Of a DNA stretch of 64,000 bases, positions 43,261-53,056 are shown piece after piece. How positions within the stretch are numbered: the first letter of the stretch is position 1; every line of letters starts with the position of its first letter. Location: contig CANLOU010000001.1 of assembly GCA_947492995.1 (NCBI GenBank), forward strand, positions 567,001 to 631,000. Direction: 5' to 3'. The stretch is from an uncultured Litoreibacter sp. (lineage in GTDB: Bacteria > Pseudomonadota > Alphaproteobacteria > Rhodobacterales > Rhodobacteraceae). The position numbers and the translations under genes are program-made. The notes under the pieces are model-generated. The model was not told the DNA's origin and searched no databases. It saw only the letters and a program-made list of their open reading frames with translations.

Positions 43261-44442
43261 TTAACCGTAGATGCAGTTCTTCAGGGCCTGAAGCCCCGGC
43301 TGCAATTCGTTCATGGGGGCCACAAGGGCCGCCCTTATGTATTTGTCTCCGGGGTTGCCCCCTGCTGCATCGCGGCCCAGATACGCGCCGGGCAGAACCT
43401 TGACGCCTTTCTCAAGCCACAGCTTTTTCGTGGCGTCCTCGCCATTGTTGACGGGCAACCACAGGAAGAACCCGGCCTCGGGGGCCTCGAACCCTTGCAC
43501 GCCTTTGAACAGCTCGTCCGCGTAGTCGAGCTTTTCGCGATAGAGCGCGCGGTTGGCTTCGACGTGATCTTCGTCCGCCCAGATCTTTTCGGCGACGCGT
43601 TGCAGCGGCAGCGCCAAGGGCGCGCCTGCGTAGTTGCGCAATTCTTTCATGCGCTTGATGTTTTCGGGGCCGGAGGCGGCGAAGCCGGACCGCAGACCCG
43701 CAAGGTTCGACCGCTTCGACAGCGAGTTGAACAGCATCACCCGGTCGGGGTCCGCGCCGACTTGGGCGGCGATGGTCAGGGCACCAGTGGGTTGGGCGTC
43801 GCGGTAAATCTCCGAATAGCATTCGTCGGCGAAAATGGTGAAATCATATTCCTCCGCCAGCGCGATCAGGTCGGCCCAATAATCGCGGGTGGCGACCGCC
43901 CCTTGCGGGTTGGAGGGTGAGCAGATGTAGCACACGGCGGTGCGGTTCAGAATGTCTTTGGGCAGCGCGCGATAATCCGGCAAGAAACCAGTTTCGCGGG
44001 TTGCTGGCACGTAAACCGGTTCCGCACCGACGGCCAAGGCCGCCACGGCATAGACCTGATAGAAGGGGTTTGGCGTCAGGATGACGGGGGTGGTTTTGTT
44101 CTTTTGCTCCTCGCAGATCGCGAGGGAGGCGTTGAACAAGCCTTCGCGCGTACCGTTGAGCGGGAAAATCTGGGTGTCGGCGGGATAGTCGACGCCGTAA
44201 CGGCGCTTGACCCAATCAGAGATCGCGGCCCGCAGCTCAGCTGTGCCATCATTGGGCGGGTACGGCCCGAAGCCACCCATGTTCTGCGCGATGATATCGC
44301 CGATCCAATGCGGCGCGGGATGCAGGGGGGAACCGATGGTCATATCCACAGGCCCACCGCCCGGCTCAAGGCCAGCAAGCAACGTCCGAAGACGCGGAAA
44401 CGCGTATGGGGGCAGGTTCGAAAACCGCTCTGGATAGGTCAT
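43261..44442 (-). CDS. PLP-dependent aminotransferase, class I/II (DapC-like)
   Basis: A 393-residue aminotransferase of fold type I. The PLP-binding lysine is in [29 protein letters not shown] and [12 protein letters not shown] loops and a late [11 protein letters not shown] are typical. In this lineage the protein next to ftsK is usually annotated as a succinyldiaminopimelate or similar aminotransferase in lysine and cell-wall biosynthesis, but substrate cannot be read from the sequence. It sits 16 bases before ftsK on the same strand. Confidence 0.88.
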   Translation of the reverse strand: MTYPERFSNLPPYAFPRLRTLLAGLEPGGGPVDMTIGSPLHPAPHWIGDIIAQNMGGFGPYPPNDGTAELRAAISDWVKRRYGVDYPADTQIFPLNGTREGLFNASLAICEEQKNKTTPVILTPNPFYQVYAVAALAVGAEPVYVPATRETGFLPDYRALPKDILNRTAVCYICSPSNPQGAVATRDYWADLIALAEEYDFTIFADECYSEIYRDAQPTGALTIAAQVGADPDRVMLFNSLSKRSNLAGLRSGFAASGPENIKRMKELRNYAGAPLALPLQRVAEKIWADEDHVEANRALYREKLDYADELFKGVQGFEAPEAGFFLWLPVNNGEDATKKLWLEKGVKVLPGAYLGRDAAGGNPGDKYIRAALVAPMNELQPGLQALKNCIYG

Positions 44443-44579
44443 TGGACCAACTATACTGCCTCAAGTTACGGGATCATGTCGCCCCGTTTCCTTAGAAAGT
44501 AGCCACCAAAACGCCCTTGGTCCAGCAAAACAAAGCCAGATTTGGCAATCGGCGCAATGAGTTGTGTCTTTTTGGCCCT

Positions 44580-45911
44580 TTAGGTCAGCGCGGCCTCTGC
44601 AGCGGCTCCGATGCGCAACAGGCGTTCTTCACTATAGGGCGCGCTGAGGAACATGATCCCGGTGGACGGCACGCCCGTGGGCAGGGTCAGCCCCGCAAGG
44701 CCGAAAAGGTTGCCGATGCGAGTGTTTCTGAGGGCCAGCAGGTTTTCAGTGACGTAATAGTCGCTGTCGGTCATCAGCCGTTCAAGGTTGGGCGGCAGGA
44801 TGGGCGAGGTCGGCAGGATCACCGCGCCAAAGGGGGCGGTTTGTTCGAGATATGTCGCGGTCAGCGCGTTCAGTTTGTCCCACGCCGCAAGGAAGTCCTT
44901 GGCCAGCGTGTCTTTGCCCGACCGGAAGCGGTTGAGGATTTCGGGGAACATGGCGTCTGGGTTGGCCTCGATCTCGGTCTGCCAAGTGGCGTAGGCCTCG
45001 GTCGCGAACAGGATGCCAGACAGCGCAAGTGCTTCGTTTACTTGCGGAATTTCGATCTCTGTGATGGTGGCGCCTGCGGCTTGCAGCTTGTTTTTGGCAG
45101 CCTCAAAACCGGCTTTGGGCTCTGGGCGGATATCGTCAAAAGCGGCCGTTTTCAGCACCGCCAGGGTCACGCCTTCGAGTGACGCGCCTTTCAGGTCCGC
45201 GGGTTTGCCCCCCTCTAAAGCCGCCAACAACTGCGCAGCGTCCTCGACAGAACGGCAAAGCGGGCCGACCGTGTCGAACCGCGCGCAAAGCGAGACGGAG
45301 CCTTTGACGGATACCCGCCCGATGGTGGTCTTCAGGCCCACCAGATCGTTCCACGCCGACGGGATGCGGACCGAACCGCCGGTGTCGGACCCGATGGTGC
45401 CTGCGGCTAAGTTGAACGCAACAGACGCACCGGAACCCGACGACGACCCACCCGGCACCGCGTCGTGGTCATTGACGCAAGGGGGCGTCGCGGTGATCGG
45501 ATTCAGACCTAGGCCAGAAAACGCCAATTCGGACATGTGGGTTTTGCCGATGCAGACCAGACCGGCGGCAGTTGCGTTTTTCAGGACCTCGGCGTCCTCG
45601 GTCGGGATGCGGTCTTTTAGAAGTGCGGACCCTGCTTCGGTGGCTGTGCCCGCCGTGTCGAACAGGTCCTTCCACGAAATCGGGATCCCGTCCAGCAGGC
45701 TGCGGCGCAGCCCCAGCTTGGCGCGTTTGCTGGCGGCTTCGGCCTCGGCAATTGCGCGGGTTTCGGTGAAGCGGGCGTAGATGCGGGGGGAGAACGCATG
45801 CGCCTTTGCGGCGTCGAGATAGGCGCGGGTCAGATCAACGGGGTCGATGTCGCCCTTTCCGATGGCGCGGCCAAGGTCGCTTGCGGTCATTGTCAGCCAT
45901 GCGTCGGACAT
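44580..45911 (-). CDS. Amidase (amidase-signature family)
   Basis: A 443-residue hydrolase with the Ser-cisSer-Lys triad: K81 in SWKDLFD, cis-Ser S156 in GGSSSGS and nucleophile S180 in SDTGGSVRIP; the 24-residue spacing between the serines is canonical. It could be an amidase of small substrates or a relative of GatA. The ATG at 45911 begins the family-like region; the frame is open upstream but overlaps the divergent ubiH-type gene start. Confidence 0.92.
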   Translation of the reverse strand: MSDAWLTMTASDLGRAIGKGDIDPVDLTRAYLDAAKAHAFSPRIYARFTETRAIAEAEAASKRAKLGLRRSLLDGIPISWKDLFDTAGTATEAGSALLKDRIPTEDAEVLKNATAAGLVCIGKTHMSELAFSGLGLNPITATPPCVNDHDAVPGGSSSGSGASVAFNLAAGTIGSDTGGSVRIPSAWNDLVGLKTTIGRVSVKGSVSLCARFDTVGPLCRSVEDAAQLLAALEGGKPADLKGASLEGVTLAVLKTAAFDDIRPEPKAGFEAAKNKLQAAGATITEIEIPQVNEALALSGILFATEAYATWQTEIEANPDAMFPEILNRFRSGKDTLAKDFLAAWDKLNALTATYLEQTAPFGAVILPTSPILPPNLERLMTDSDYYVTENLLALRNTRIGNLFGLAGLTLPTGVPSTGIMFLSAPYSEERLLRIGAAAEAALT

Positions 45912-45996
45912 TTCGATTTTCCTATCTGCGGTTTTGCGAACGGTAGCGGCAGGACAACGCATGGACAATCCCGCCTTGGCGCTCATATTGCAGGGC

Positions 45997-47220
45997 ATGA
46001 GCATTCAAAATGACATCACCATTGTGGGCGGCGGCCTGAACGGGTCCGCGCTGGCTCTTGCGTTGGCGTCGGGCGGGTTCAGCGTGACGCTGATCGACAG
46101 CCTGGCCGTGGGCACGCGGGAACTGGCGGAATTTGACGGCCGGTCCTACGCGCTGGCATTGGCGTCGAAACGGCTGCTGAGCGCGATTGGCGTCTGGGAC
46201 GCGGTCAAGGCTGACACGCAGCCGATGCTGGAAATCAAGGTGACCGACGGGCGGGCGGGCGAAGGTCCCTCGCCTTTCTGGATGCATTTTGACCATGCCG
46301 AGATTGAGGAAGGCCCGATGGGCTTTATGGTCGAGGACCGGCATTTGCGCCGCGCGTTTCTGGACGCCATTGATGCGTCTGACCTGATTACCCATCTGGC
46401 CCCTGCGACAGTGACCGAGCAGCGGGTGATTGGTCCCTGGGCGGAGGTTGTGGCCGATGGCCAGACCGTGCGGTCGCGGCTGATTGTGGGCTGCGACGGG
46501 CGGTCCAGCGGTGTGGCGGAACGCGCCGGGATCAAACGCAGCTTCAAAGATTACGAGCAGACCGCCCTAGTGGCAGCCATTGGCCATGCGGAACCGCATG
46601 GCGGCGTGGCGCATCAGTTTTTCATGCCTGCGGGGCCGCTGGCGATTTTGCCGCTGACGGGCAACCGCAGCGCGATTGTGTGGGCGGAGGACCGTGCGCG
46701 GGCCGACGAGCTGAGCGCGATGGACAACGACGGGTTTATCGACGCGCTGCGGCCTGCGTTTGGAGATTTCCTGGGCGATATTCATTTGGCGGGGGCGCGG
46801 TTTTCGTACCCGTTGAACCTGACCGAAACCGACAGCCTTATCGCGGACCGCGTGGCCTTGGTCGGGGACGCGGCACACGGCGTCCACCCGATCGCGGGGC
46901 AAGGGCTGAACCAAGGTTTGCGCGACATCGCCGCCTTGGCGGAGGTGGTGGCAGATGCTTTGCGGCGCGGCGAGGACATCGGCGCGCCGGATGTCTTGGA
47001 ACGTTACGCAGGCTGGCGGCGGTTTGATGCGTCCATGCTGGCGCGGGCGACGGACACGTTCAACGCGCTGTTCTCAAACGACAACCAAGCGGTGCGGTTG
47101 GTGCGGGATTTGGGGTTGGGGATCGTGAATGCCTCGCCCGCGTTGCGGCGCGGGTTTATTCGGGAGGCCGCTGGGCTCACCGGCGACCTGCCGCGTTTAC
47201 TGCAGGGGCAAAGCCTTTAG
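45997..47220 (+). CDS. UbiH/UbiF-family FAD-dependent hydroxylase
   Basis: A 407-residue flavin monooxygenase of ubiquinone ring hydroxylation. The N-terminal FAD motif is [17 protein letters not shown]; the second motif is [21 protein letters not shown], typical of the UbiH/Coq6 clade. Acts in the membrane-associated Q-synthesis complex. Start at 45997 gives the usual family N-terminus; an in-frame ATG at 45961 has a slightly better ribosome-binding site. The stop overlaps the convergent Trm112-like gene. Confidence 0.92.
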   Translation: MSIQNDITIVGGGLNGSALALALASGGFSVTLIDSLAVGTRELAEFDGRSYALALASKRLLSAIGVWDAVKADTQPMLEIKVTDGRAGEGPSPFWMHFDHAEIEEGPMGFMVEDRHLRRAFLDAIDASDLITHLAPATVTEQRVIGPWAEVVADGQTVRSRLIVGCDGRSSGVAERAGIKRSFKDYEQTALVAAIGHAEPHGGVAHQFFMPAGPLAILPLTGNRSAIVWAEDRARADELSAMDNDGFIDALRPAFGDFLGDIHLAGARFSYPLNLTETDSLIADRVALVGDAAHGVHPIAGQGLNQGLRDIAALAEVVADALRRGEDIGAPDVLERYAGWRRFDASMLARATDTFNALFSNDNQAVRLVRDLGLGIVNASPALRRGFIREAAGLTGDLPRLLQGQSL

Positions 47221-47396
47221 TCGATCTGACGGGCCTCATCTATCAACATGATCGGGATGCCGTCGCGGATCGGGAAGGCAACCTTGCCGGCTTTCGACAC
47301 AAGCTCCTGCTTTTCGGCGTCATAGCTGAGCGGGCCTTGAGAGACGGGACACACCAGCCCGTCCAACATGCGGCGGTCAAAATCGGTGTTGGTCAT
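47217..47396 (-). CDS. Trm112 family protein (YcaR-like)
   Basis: A 59-residue gene on the minus strand that is easily missed because of its size. Translation gives [20 protein letters not shown] at the start, then [20 protein letters not shown] and ends [19 protein letters not shown]. The [11 protein letters not shown] and [11 protein letters not shown] segments are diagnostic for the UPF0434/Trm112 family, although only one of the expected paired cysteines is present. Its start overlaps the stop of the LonN gene (ATGA) and it overlaps the ubiH-type stop by two bases. Trm112-like proteins act as small zinc-ribbon partners. Confidence 0.88.
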   Translation of the reverse strand: MTNTDFDRRMLDGLVCPVSQGPLSYDAEKQELVSKAGKVAFPIRDGIPIMLIDEARQID

Positions 47397-48034
47397 TGCA
47401 ACAGTTCCTCCGAGTTGCCGCCCCTGAGGGCGAATTCGATCAGGGTGACCAGCGTTTCGCGCCGGGTGCTGAGCGATGGGGCCTCCAAAAGCGCCTGTTT
47501 CTCTTCGGGATCAAACGGGCAGAGCATCGACAGCGAGTTGATAAGCAGCTCGTCTTCGGCGTCTTTCAGGCTATCCCAATCGGTTTGTAGGTCTTGGTCT
47601 GCGAAGAAGCGGCTGAGCAGGTCCATGAATTTATCACGGTCGAAGCCCGCGTCTTTCTCAACGAAGCCAAGGTCGCGTTCGAACCCGTTCCAGCGGACTT
47701 TGGCTTTGCGGTAGGGGCTGAAACCGGTGATTTCTTCCTGCACGCGGAACCGCGAGATCCCGGCGAGCGTTATCATGTACCGCCCGTCTTCGGTTTCGGA
47801 AAACTGCGTGATGCGACCGGCGCAACCAATAGCGTGCAGCTGCGATTTGCCACCCGGCCCGTCATGGGGTTGGACCATGCCAATCAGACGCGACTGCGTC
47901 TTGAGCGTGTCTTCGAACATCTGCAGGTAGCGCGGCTCAAAAAGGTGCAAGGGCAGCCGCGAACGTGGCAGCAGCAGGGCTCCCGGAAGCGGGAAGACGG
48001 GGATCGTGTCTGGGAGGTCTGATGCTGAAAACAT
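47393..48034 (-). CDS. LON-substrate-binding-domain protein
   Basis: A 213-residue protein consisting of a Lon N-terminal (PUA-like) domain without an ATPase or protease part. [20 protein letters not shown] and [12 protein letters not shown] are the signature segments, followed by [13 protein letters not shown] and the [10 protein letters not shown] strand. Stand-alone members are common in alphaproteobacteria; function unknown. Translationally coupled to the Trm112-like gene and next to cnoX, a gene order typical of Rhodobacteraceae. Confidence 0.9.
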   Translation of the reverse strand: MFSASDLPDTIPVFPLPGALLLPRSRLPLHLFEPRYLQMFEDTLKTQSRLIGMVQPHDGPGGKSQLHAIGCAGRITQFSETEDGRYMITLAGISRFRVQEEITGFSPYRKAKVRWNGFERDLGFVEKDAGFDRDKFMDLLSRFFADQDLQTDWDSLKDAEDELLINSLSMLCPFDPEEKQALLEAPSLSTRRETLVTLIEFALRGGNSEELLQ

Positions 48035-48060
48035 GACCTACACCTAGCCCGTGGTTGGGA

Positions 48061-48975
48061 TCAGGCAAATATCATTGATGACAATTTGCGGCGACCCGTC
48101 AGGGCGATGGGATCATCGGCCTTGAGCGCGTCGAACACGGTAAAGAGCTGCGTGCGGGCGGCCCCGTCGTTCCATTCGCGGTCGCGGCGGAACAATTCCA
48201 GCAGATGATCCACCGCCCCTTGCGCATCGCCTGCGGCATGCATGGCGACGGCCAGATCAAAGCGGGCTTGATGGTCATTCTCGTCTTTGTCTACGGCGGC
48301 TTGCAACTCGGCCAATGGGCCGGCGCTTTCGGCTTGCTTGGTAAGGTCCAACTGCGCCTTTGCGGTTTCATATTCGGGGGTCGCCTTAATGTCGTCGGAG
48401 GCGTTTTCGATCAGAGTTTCGGCCTGCTCCACCTCGCCCAGCGCCAGATGCGCGCGGACCAGTCCGGACAAGGCTGCCGCACTGGCGGGGTCTTCTTCCA
48501 TGATGGCCGCAAAGGTTTGCGCGGCGTCCGAGGCCTCCCCTTCGTCGAGCATGGCTTCAGCCGCTTCCAGCGCATCGGCCAAGCCGCCATCAACCTCGCC
48601 GCCGGAAAGAGCCACTAGCTTGTCGATGAAGCCTTTGATCTCGGAGTTTGGCAGCGCGCCTTGAAACGCGTCCACGGGCTTGCCTTGGTAGAAGGCGTAG
48701 ACGGTCGGGATCGACTGGATTTGCAGCTGGCCCGCGATGCCCTGGTTCTGGTCCACGTCCAGCTTGACCATTTTGACGGCGCCCTTGGCTTCCGTCACCG
48801 CCTTTTCCAGCGCGGGGCCGAGCGTTTTGCAAGGGCCGCACCACGGGGCCCAGAAGTCGACAATAACGGGCACCTCTTGCGAGGCTTCGATGACGTCGGC
48901 CATGAAGGTCGCCTCGGACCCGTCTTTGATTAGGTCGCCTGCGGGGGCGGCGGTTCCAGCGTTCAGTTCCAGCAT
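48061..48975 (-). CDS. cnoX: CnoX/YbbN-type thioredoxin with TPR tail
   Basis: A 304-residue protein: a thioredoxin domain (about residues 20-130) with active site WCGPCK (C46, C49), followed by an Ala/Glu-rich helical TPR-like region (about 140-304). In E. coli the homologue CnoX (YbbN) is a chaperedoxin that protects proteins under bleach stress and passes them to GroEL; that one lacks the redox-active pair, whereas this protein keeps CGPC and can be redox-active. Confidence 0.9.
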   Translation of the reverse strand: MLELNAGTAAPAGDLIKDGSEATFMADVIEASQEVPVIVDFWAPWCGPCKTLGPALEKAVTEAKGAVKMVKLDVDQNQGIAGQLQIQSIPTVYAFYQGKPVDAFQGALPNSEIKGFIDKLVALSGGEVDGGLADALEAAEAMLDEGEASDAAQTFAAIMEEDPASAAALSGLVRAHLALGEVEQAETLIENASDDIKATPEYETAKAQLDLTKQAESAGPLAELQAAVDKDENDHQARFDLAVAMHAAGDAQGAVDHLLELFRRDREWNDGAARTQLFTVFDALKADDPIALTGRRKLSSMIFA

Positions 48976-49024
48976 ATCGGCCTCGGTTCTATCCAGTGTT
49001 GCGCCCTATATGTGGGCGCGGGGG

Positions 49025-49813
49025 TCAAAGATCAAATGTCGCAAAAACCGGCGCATGATCGGACGGCTTTTCCCAACCGCGCGCATCGCGGTAAACGCGG
49101 CTGCCATGCGCGGCGTTGGAGATGTCGGGCGTGGCCCAGACGTGGTCCAAACGGCGGCCCTTGTCGGCGGCGTTCCAGTCTTTGGCGCGGTAGGACCACC
49201 ATGAATAAAGCAGCCCGTCAGGGATGTCTTGGCGGGTGATGTCGACCCATTTTCCGGCCTCCATCACGTCATGGAAATGCTCGACCTCGATGGGCGTGTG
49301 GCTGACCACCTTGAGCAGTTGCTTGTGGGACCAGACGTCATCTTCGCGCGGGGCAATGTTCAGGTCACCGACGACGATAGACTTCTTCGGCGCGTCGGCG
49401 CGGTAGGCGTCGCGCATGTCGGTGAGGTAGTCGAGCTTATTGCCGAATTTTTCATTCACCTCGCGGTCAGCGACATCACCGCCAGCAGGGACGTAGTGGT
49501 TGTGGATGGTCACCCCGTTTTCCAACTTGCCCGCGATGTGGCGGGCATGGCCAAGCTGCGCGTAGTCTTCGGCACCGGCCTCAACCATTGGGATTTTCGA
49601 AAGGATAGCGACGCCGTTATAGCCCTTCTGCCCGCGGGCAACCATGTGGGTATAACCGAGCGCCGCGAATCCTTCGGTCGGGATTTTGTCGACGGGGCTT
49701 TTGCATTCCTGCAGGCACAGCACGTCGGGGGCTTGCTCTTCCAGCAGCTTCAGCACGATGGGTTCGCGCAGGCGGACCGAGTTGATGTTCCAAGTGCATA
49801 GGGTGAAGGACAT
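49025..49813 (-). CDS. xth: Exodeoxyribonuclease III
   Basis: A 262-residue AP endonuclease/3'-5' exonuclease of base-excision repair. Landmarks are TLCTWNINSVRLR, VLCLQECK with the metal-binding Glu, the NHYVPAGG loop, VVGDLNIAP with its active-site Asp/Asn, and SDHAPVFATF at the C-terminus. The ATG at 49813 starts the family-conserved region. It diverges from the MFS transporter gene. Confidence 0.95.
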   Translation of the reverse strand: MSFTLCTWNINSVRLREPIVLKLLEEQAPDVLCLQECKSPVDKIPTEGFAALGYTHMVARGQKGYNGVAILSKIPMVEAGAEDYAQLGHARHIAGKLENGVTIHNHYVPAGGDVADREVNEKFGNKLDYLTDMRDAYRADAPKKSIVVGDLNIAPREDDVWSHKQLLKVVSHTPIEVEHFHDVMEAGKWVDITRQDIPDGLLYSWWSYRAKDWNAADKGRRLDHVWATPDISNAAHGSRVYRDARGWEKPSDHAPVFATFDL

Positions 49814-49888
49814 GGGGGCAGCTCCAGTTTGACTTTGGCGCACGTTAGTCCGACGCTGACCCGATCACCAGAGCAACGGGGCGTGTGC

Positions 49889-51136
49889 ATGTCGCTTATC
49901 GCAAGAAACCGGAACTACCGGCTGCTGTTTTCGGCCGCCGCCGTGTCAAACCTTGGCGACGGGATCGCGATGCTGGCGTTTCCGTGGCTGGCGACGCTTA
50001 TCACACGTGATGCCACGTTGATTGCTTTGGTGGCGGCGGCGACGCGGTTGCCATGGTTGCTGTTCTCATTGCCTGCGGGGGTCATAACCGACCAGTTCGA
50101 TCGCCGCCGATTGATGGTACAAGCCGACACGTTGCGCCTGCTTTTGACTGTGGGGGTGGTGGCGTTGGTGCTGTCCGCGCCCGCGTTGCCCTTGGCGGAC
50201 ACGTCCGAGCATGTTTTGCCATTGATCGCCGGCCTATGCGCCGCCGCGTTCCTGCTGGGCAGCGCCGAGGTGGTCAGGGACAACGCGGCGCAAACGGCGA
50301 TGCCGTCAATTGTGGAGAAATCCGAGCTGGAGCAGGCCAACGGCCAGCTGTGGAGTATCGAGCAGATTATGGGCCAGTTCATCGGGCCACCGCTTGCGGG
50401 CGTGTTGATCGCGCTGGCGGTGCCGGTGCCGTTTGTGGTGAACGCGGCGATGTTCGGCATTGCGGCGTGGTTCATGTGGCAGGTGGTGCTGGCCCCGCGC
50501 CCGCCGATTGAATTGCCAAAAGGGTTCTGGAAGCAAATGCGCGAGGGCATCGACTGGATTAGGGGCCACGCGTTGATTTTGCGGCTGGCGGTGATGCTGG
50601 GCGTGGTGAATTTCGCGACGATGATGTCGGCGACGATCCTGGTGCTGATCTCGCAGGAGGTGTACGGGCTGACCGCCTATGGCCACGGGTTCTTGCTGAC
50701 GGCGGGGGCGGCAGGTGGCGTGTTGGGCGGGATGATTGGGCCGCGGATCGCCAAGGCGTTGGGCAGGCAGTGGACGGTCCTGCTGACGCTGTTCATCTTC
50801 CCCCTGCCCTTTGCCATTTTGGCGTGGACGTCGAACCCCTACATCGCGGGCTTCGCATTGTTCTTGGAGATGTTCACAGGCATGACATGGAACGTCGTCA
50901 CAGTGTCCCTGCGCCAACGGCTGATCCCCGACGGGTTGCTGGGGCGCGTCAATTCGATCTACCGCTTCTTTGGCTGGGGCACGATCCCGCTGGGCGCGGT
51001 TGTGGCAGGCGCCTTGGTGTCGAGCCTGGAGGGCGAGATGCTACGCGAAAGCGCCTTGCGCGCGCCCTACATTGTGGGCTGCGTTATCACTGTTTGCTTG
51101 GCGGTCTACGGGGCGGCGCGGCTAAAACTGCCCTAG
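49889..51136 (+). CDS. MFS transporter
   Basis: A 415-residue inner-membrane transporter of the major facilitator superfamily with about twelve hydrophobic helices. The family loop between helices 2 and 3 reads GVITDQFDRRRLM, and VVRDNAAQTAMPSIV and LGRVNSIYRFFGWGTIPLG are typical of the MFS_3 (enterobactin-exporter-like) branch. Cargo is unknown. It starts at ATG 49889; upstream open frame is not conserved-looking. The 3' end overlaps the convergent hydrolase gene by 15 bases. Confidence 0.9.
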   Translation: MSLIARNRNYRLLFSAAAVSNLGDGIAMLAFPWLATLITRDATLIALVAAATRLPWLLFSLPAGVITDQFDRRRLMVQADTLRLLLTVGVVALVLSAPALPLADTSEHVLPLIAGLCAAAFLLGSAEVVRDNAAQTAMPSIVEKSELEQANGQLWSIEQIMGQFIGPPLAGVLIALAVPVPFVVNAAMFGIAAWFMWQVVLAPRPPIELPKGFWKQMREGIDWIRGHALILRLAVMLGVVNFATMMSATILVLISQEVYGLTAYGHGFLLTAGAAGGVLGGMIGPRIAKALGRQWTVLLTLFIFPLPFAILAWTSNPYIAGFALFLEMFTGMTWNVVTVSLRQRLIPDGLLGRVNSIYRFFGWGTIPLGAVVAGALVSSLEGEMLRESALRAPYIVGCVITVCLAVYGAARLKLP

Positions 51137-52084
51137 GGTTTCGATCAGTGCTTTTTGGAAGGCGGCAGGGCCTTCGATCTGTGGAATATGGCCGAGGCCC
51201 GGCAAGATAGTGAGGGTGGACCCTTCGATCAGCGCGTTCAGCTCGCGGCCTTGGTCTGGTAGCGTGGCGGTGTCTTCCGCTCCCCAGATGATGCCGACGG
51301 GAAGCGTCAAGTTGGCGTAGCTTTCGGGACGGGTGCTTAGCGCGTTTTTTGGCGGGACCAGCAGGGTCGGCAGCCACGCGGCCAGTTCTTCAGTGGTGCC
51401 ATCCAAGGCGAAGGGACGTTTGAGCAGCGCCATGTATTCCTCGGTGGCCGCTTCTTTGCGGTGTAAAAACATTTGCACCAACGGCTTCAAAAGGAACGGG
51501 TTGGTGATGGTGGCCGCCACCGCCGCCTCCCGCAACAAAGTAGGGCGCAGCGGGATCGGCAAGGATTTCGCGTCTTCATGTGAACCGACGCCGATGGCAC
51601 CATCCACGATAATGTAGCCCGCGAATTTGTCTTGGGCGAGCATCACGGCTTCGGTCCCGGGGCCCGCGCCAAAGGAATGGGCGACCAGCACCGGCTTGAT
51701 GCGCAGCGCGTCGACAAGTGCGTTGATGCGGGCGGCTTGGGTAGCGCGGCTGTAGTCGCCTTTCGGGTCACGTTCGGAATAGCCCATCGGCGACAGATCA
51801 AAGGCGATGGCACGGTAACCCGCATTGGCCAAAGCGTCGCTTGTTTCAAACCAGAAGCGCGACCAACCGACGGAGCCATGGACCAAAAGAACCGGTGTGC
51901 CGTCGCGCGGACCGGTTTCTTCGACATAGACCTCGCCGAGGGTGGTCTGCACCGCGTAGCCTTCATCGGGCATGTGGATGTCGCGGGTTTCGACCTCCCG
52001 CCACATCGCGGCGGCACGAAAGCCTGCGGCGACGATCACCAGGAGGACAATCAGCCAGACTAAGAAACGAATAACCCTGCGCAT
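51122..52084 (-). CDS. Membrane-anchored alpha/beta hydrolase
   Basis: A 320-residue protein. An N-terminal hydrophobic segment (about residues 5-26, FLVWLIVLLVIVAAGF) anchors or exports it. The alpha/beta hydrolase core has the oxyanion segment LLVHGSVGWSRFW, nucleophile elbow VAHSFGAG, an acid in WGAEDTATLP and the catalytic His in LGHIPQIEGP. Substrate is unknown. It overlaps the convergent MFS gene by 15 bases. Confidence 0.9.
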   Translation of the reverse strand: MRRVIRFLVWLIVLLVIVAAGFRAAAMWREVETRDIHMPDEGYAVQTTLGEVYVEETGPRDGTPVLLVHGSVGWSRFWFETSDALANAGYRAIAFDLSPMGYSERDPKGDYSRATQAARINALVDALRIKPVLVAHSFGAGPGTEAVMLAQDKFAGYIIVDGAIGVGSHEDAKSLPIPLRPTLLREAAVAATITNPFLLKPLVQMFLHRKEAATEEYMALLKRPFALDGTTEELAAWLPTLLVPPKNALSTRPESYANLTLPVGIIWGAEDTATLPDQGRELNALIEGSTLTILPGLGHIPQIEGPAAFQKALIETLGQF

Positions 52085-52123
52085 ACCCTGACACTACACG
52101 CCTGCTGCGGGTGACCTGTCCAC

Positions 52124-52153
52124 AAAAAAAACGCCCGGGCGCGAAGCCCGGGC
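52124..52153 (-). terminator. Rho-independent terminator of the cenR-like gene
   Basis: GCCCGGGC at 52133-52140 and GCCCGGGC at 52146-52153 pair around a 5-base loop. On the minus strand the stem is followed by a run of eight T (A-tract at 52124-52131). It lies downstream of the regulator gene ending at 52209. Confidence 0.9.
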
Positions 52154-52208
52154 AGTCCAACAGGGAGGTGCCACATCATAACCCCGATGTGACCAGGGGA
52201 TTTGCTCT

Positions 52209-52895
52209 CTACACGTTCAACCTATAGCCACCAGATTCGGTCACAAGAAGGCGCGCATTGGACGGTTCTGGTTCTATTTTTTGGCGAAGACGGTAAATAT
52301 GTGTCTCCAATGTGTGCGTAGTGACGCCCGCATTGTAGCCCCAAACCTCGTGCAGTAGCACATCTCGTGCGACCACACCCTCAGTGGAGCGGTACAGGAA
52401 TTTGAGGATATTGGTCTCTTTCTCGGTAAGACGGACCTTCTTGTCATCCTCTGTGATGAGCATCTTCATCGCAGGCTTGAACGTATATGGCCCAAGCTGG
52501 AACACCGCATCTTCGGATTGTTCATGCTGGCGCAGCTGCGCGCGGATGCGGGCTAGAAGGACAGGGAATTTGAACGGCTTGGGCACGTAATCATTCGCGC
52601 CCGCGTCCAGACCCAGAATGGTGTCTGCGTCACTGTCATGGCCTGTCAGCATCAGGATTGGGCATTTGACGCCTTGCTTGCGCATCAGGCGGCACAGCTC
52701 ACGCCCATCAGTATCGGGCAGGCCGACGTCCAGAACGACAAGGTCGTAGATCGCTTCTTTGGCTTTCTCCATTGCGCTTGTGCCGTTCTCAGCCTCAAAC
52801 ACATCGAAGTCCTCGGTCATAACCAATTGTTCTGACAGCGCTTCGCGCAGGTCATCGTCATCATCGACCAACAGGATTTTCTTCAAGATTGCCAT
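52209..52895 (-). CDS. cenR: OmpR-family response regulator (CenR-like)
   Basis: A 228-residue two-component regulator: receiver domain with acidic pocket DDDDD, phospho-acceptor D56 in VVLDVGLP and K106 in VPKPFKF, then an OmpR-type winged helix (about 130-226) with TEKETNILKFLYRS and THTLETHIYRLRQKIEP. The sequence resembles alphaproteobacterial CenR, an essential regulator of cell envelope genes in Caulobacter and Rhodobacter. The family call is firm; the cenR label rests on remembered sequence similarity. It has no adjacent histidine kinase and its own terminator. Confidence 0.9.
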   Translation of the reverse strand: MAILKKILLVDDDDDLREALSEQLVMTEDFDVFEAENGTSAMEKAKEAIYDLVVLDVGLPDTDGRELCRLMRKQGVKCPILMLTGHDSDADTILGLDAGANDYVPKPFKFPVLLARIRAQLRQHEQSEDAVFQLGPYTFKPAMKMLITEDDKKVRLTEKETNILKFLYRSTEGVVARDVLLHEVWGYNAGVTTHTLETHIYRLRQKIEPEPSNARLLVTESGGYRLNV

Positions 52896-53056
52896 GCTAC
52901 GTTCCTTTGTCTGTTATAATGAAGATGTCGTGTACGATGCGGATGAACAACTCACGCGCCTGTTATTCACGGCGTCGTGTCGATTAAACGGTAAATGTTT
53001 CAAATTCCGTCAGTTCGGCGTATTGATCGGGTCAGAATGTTACAAATATCCGTCAT

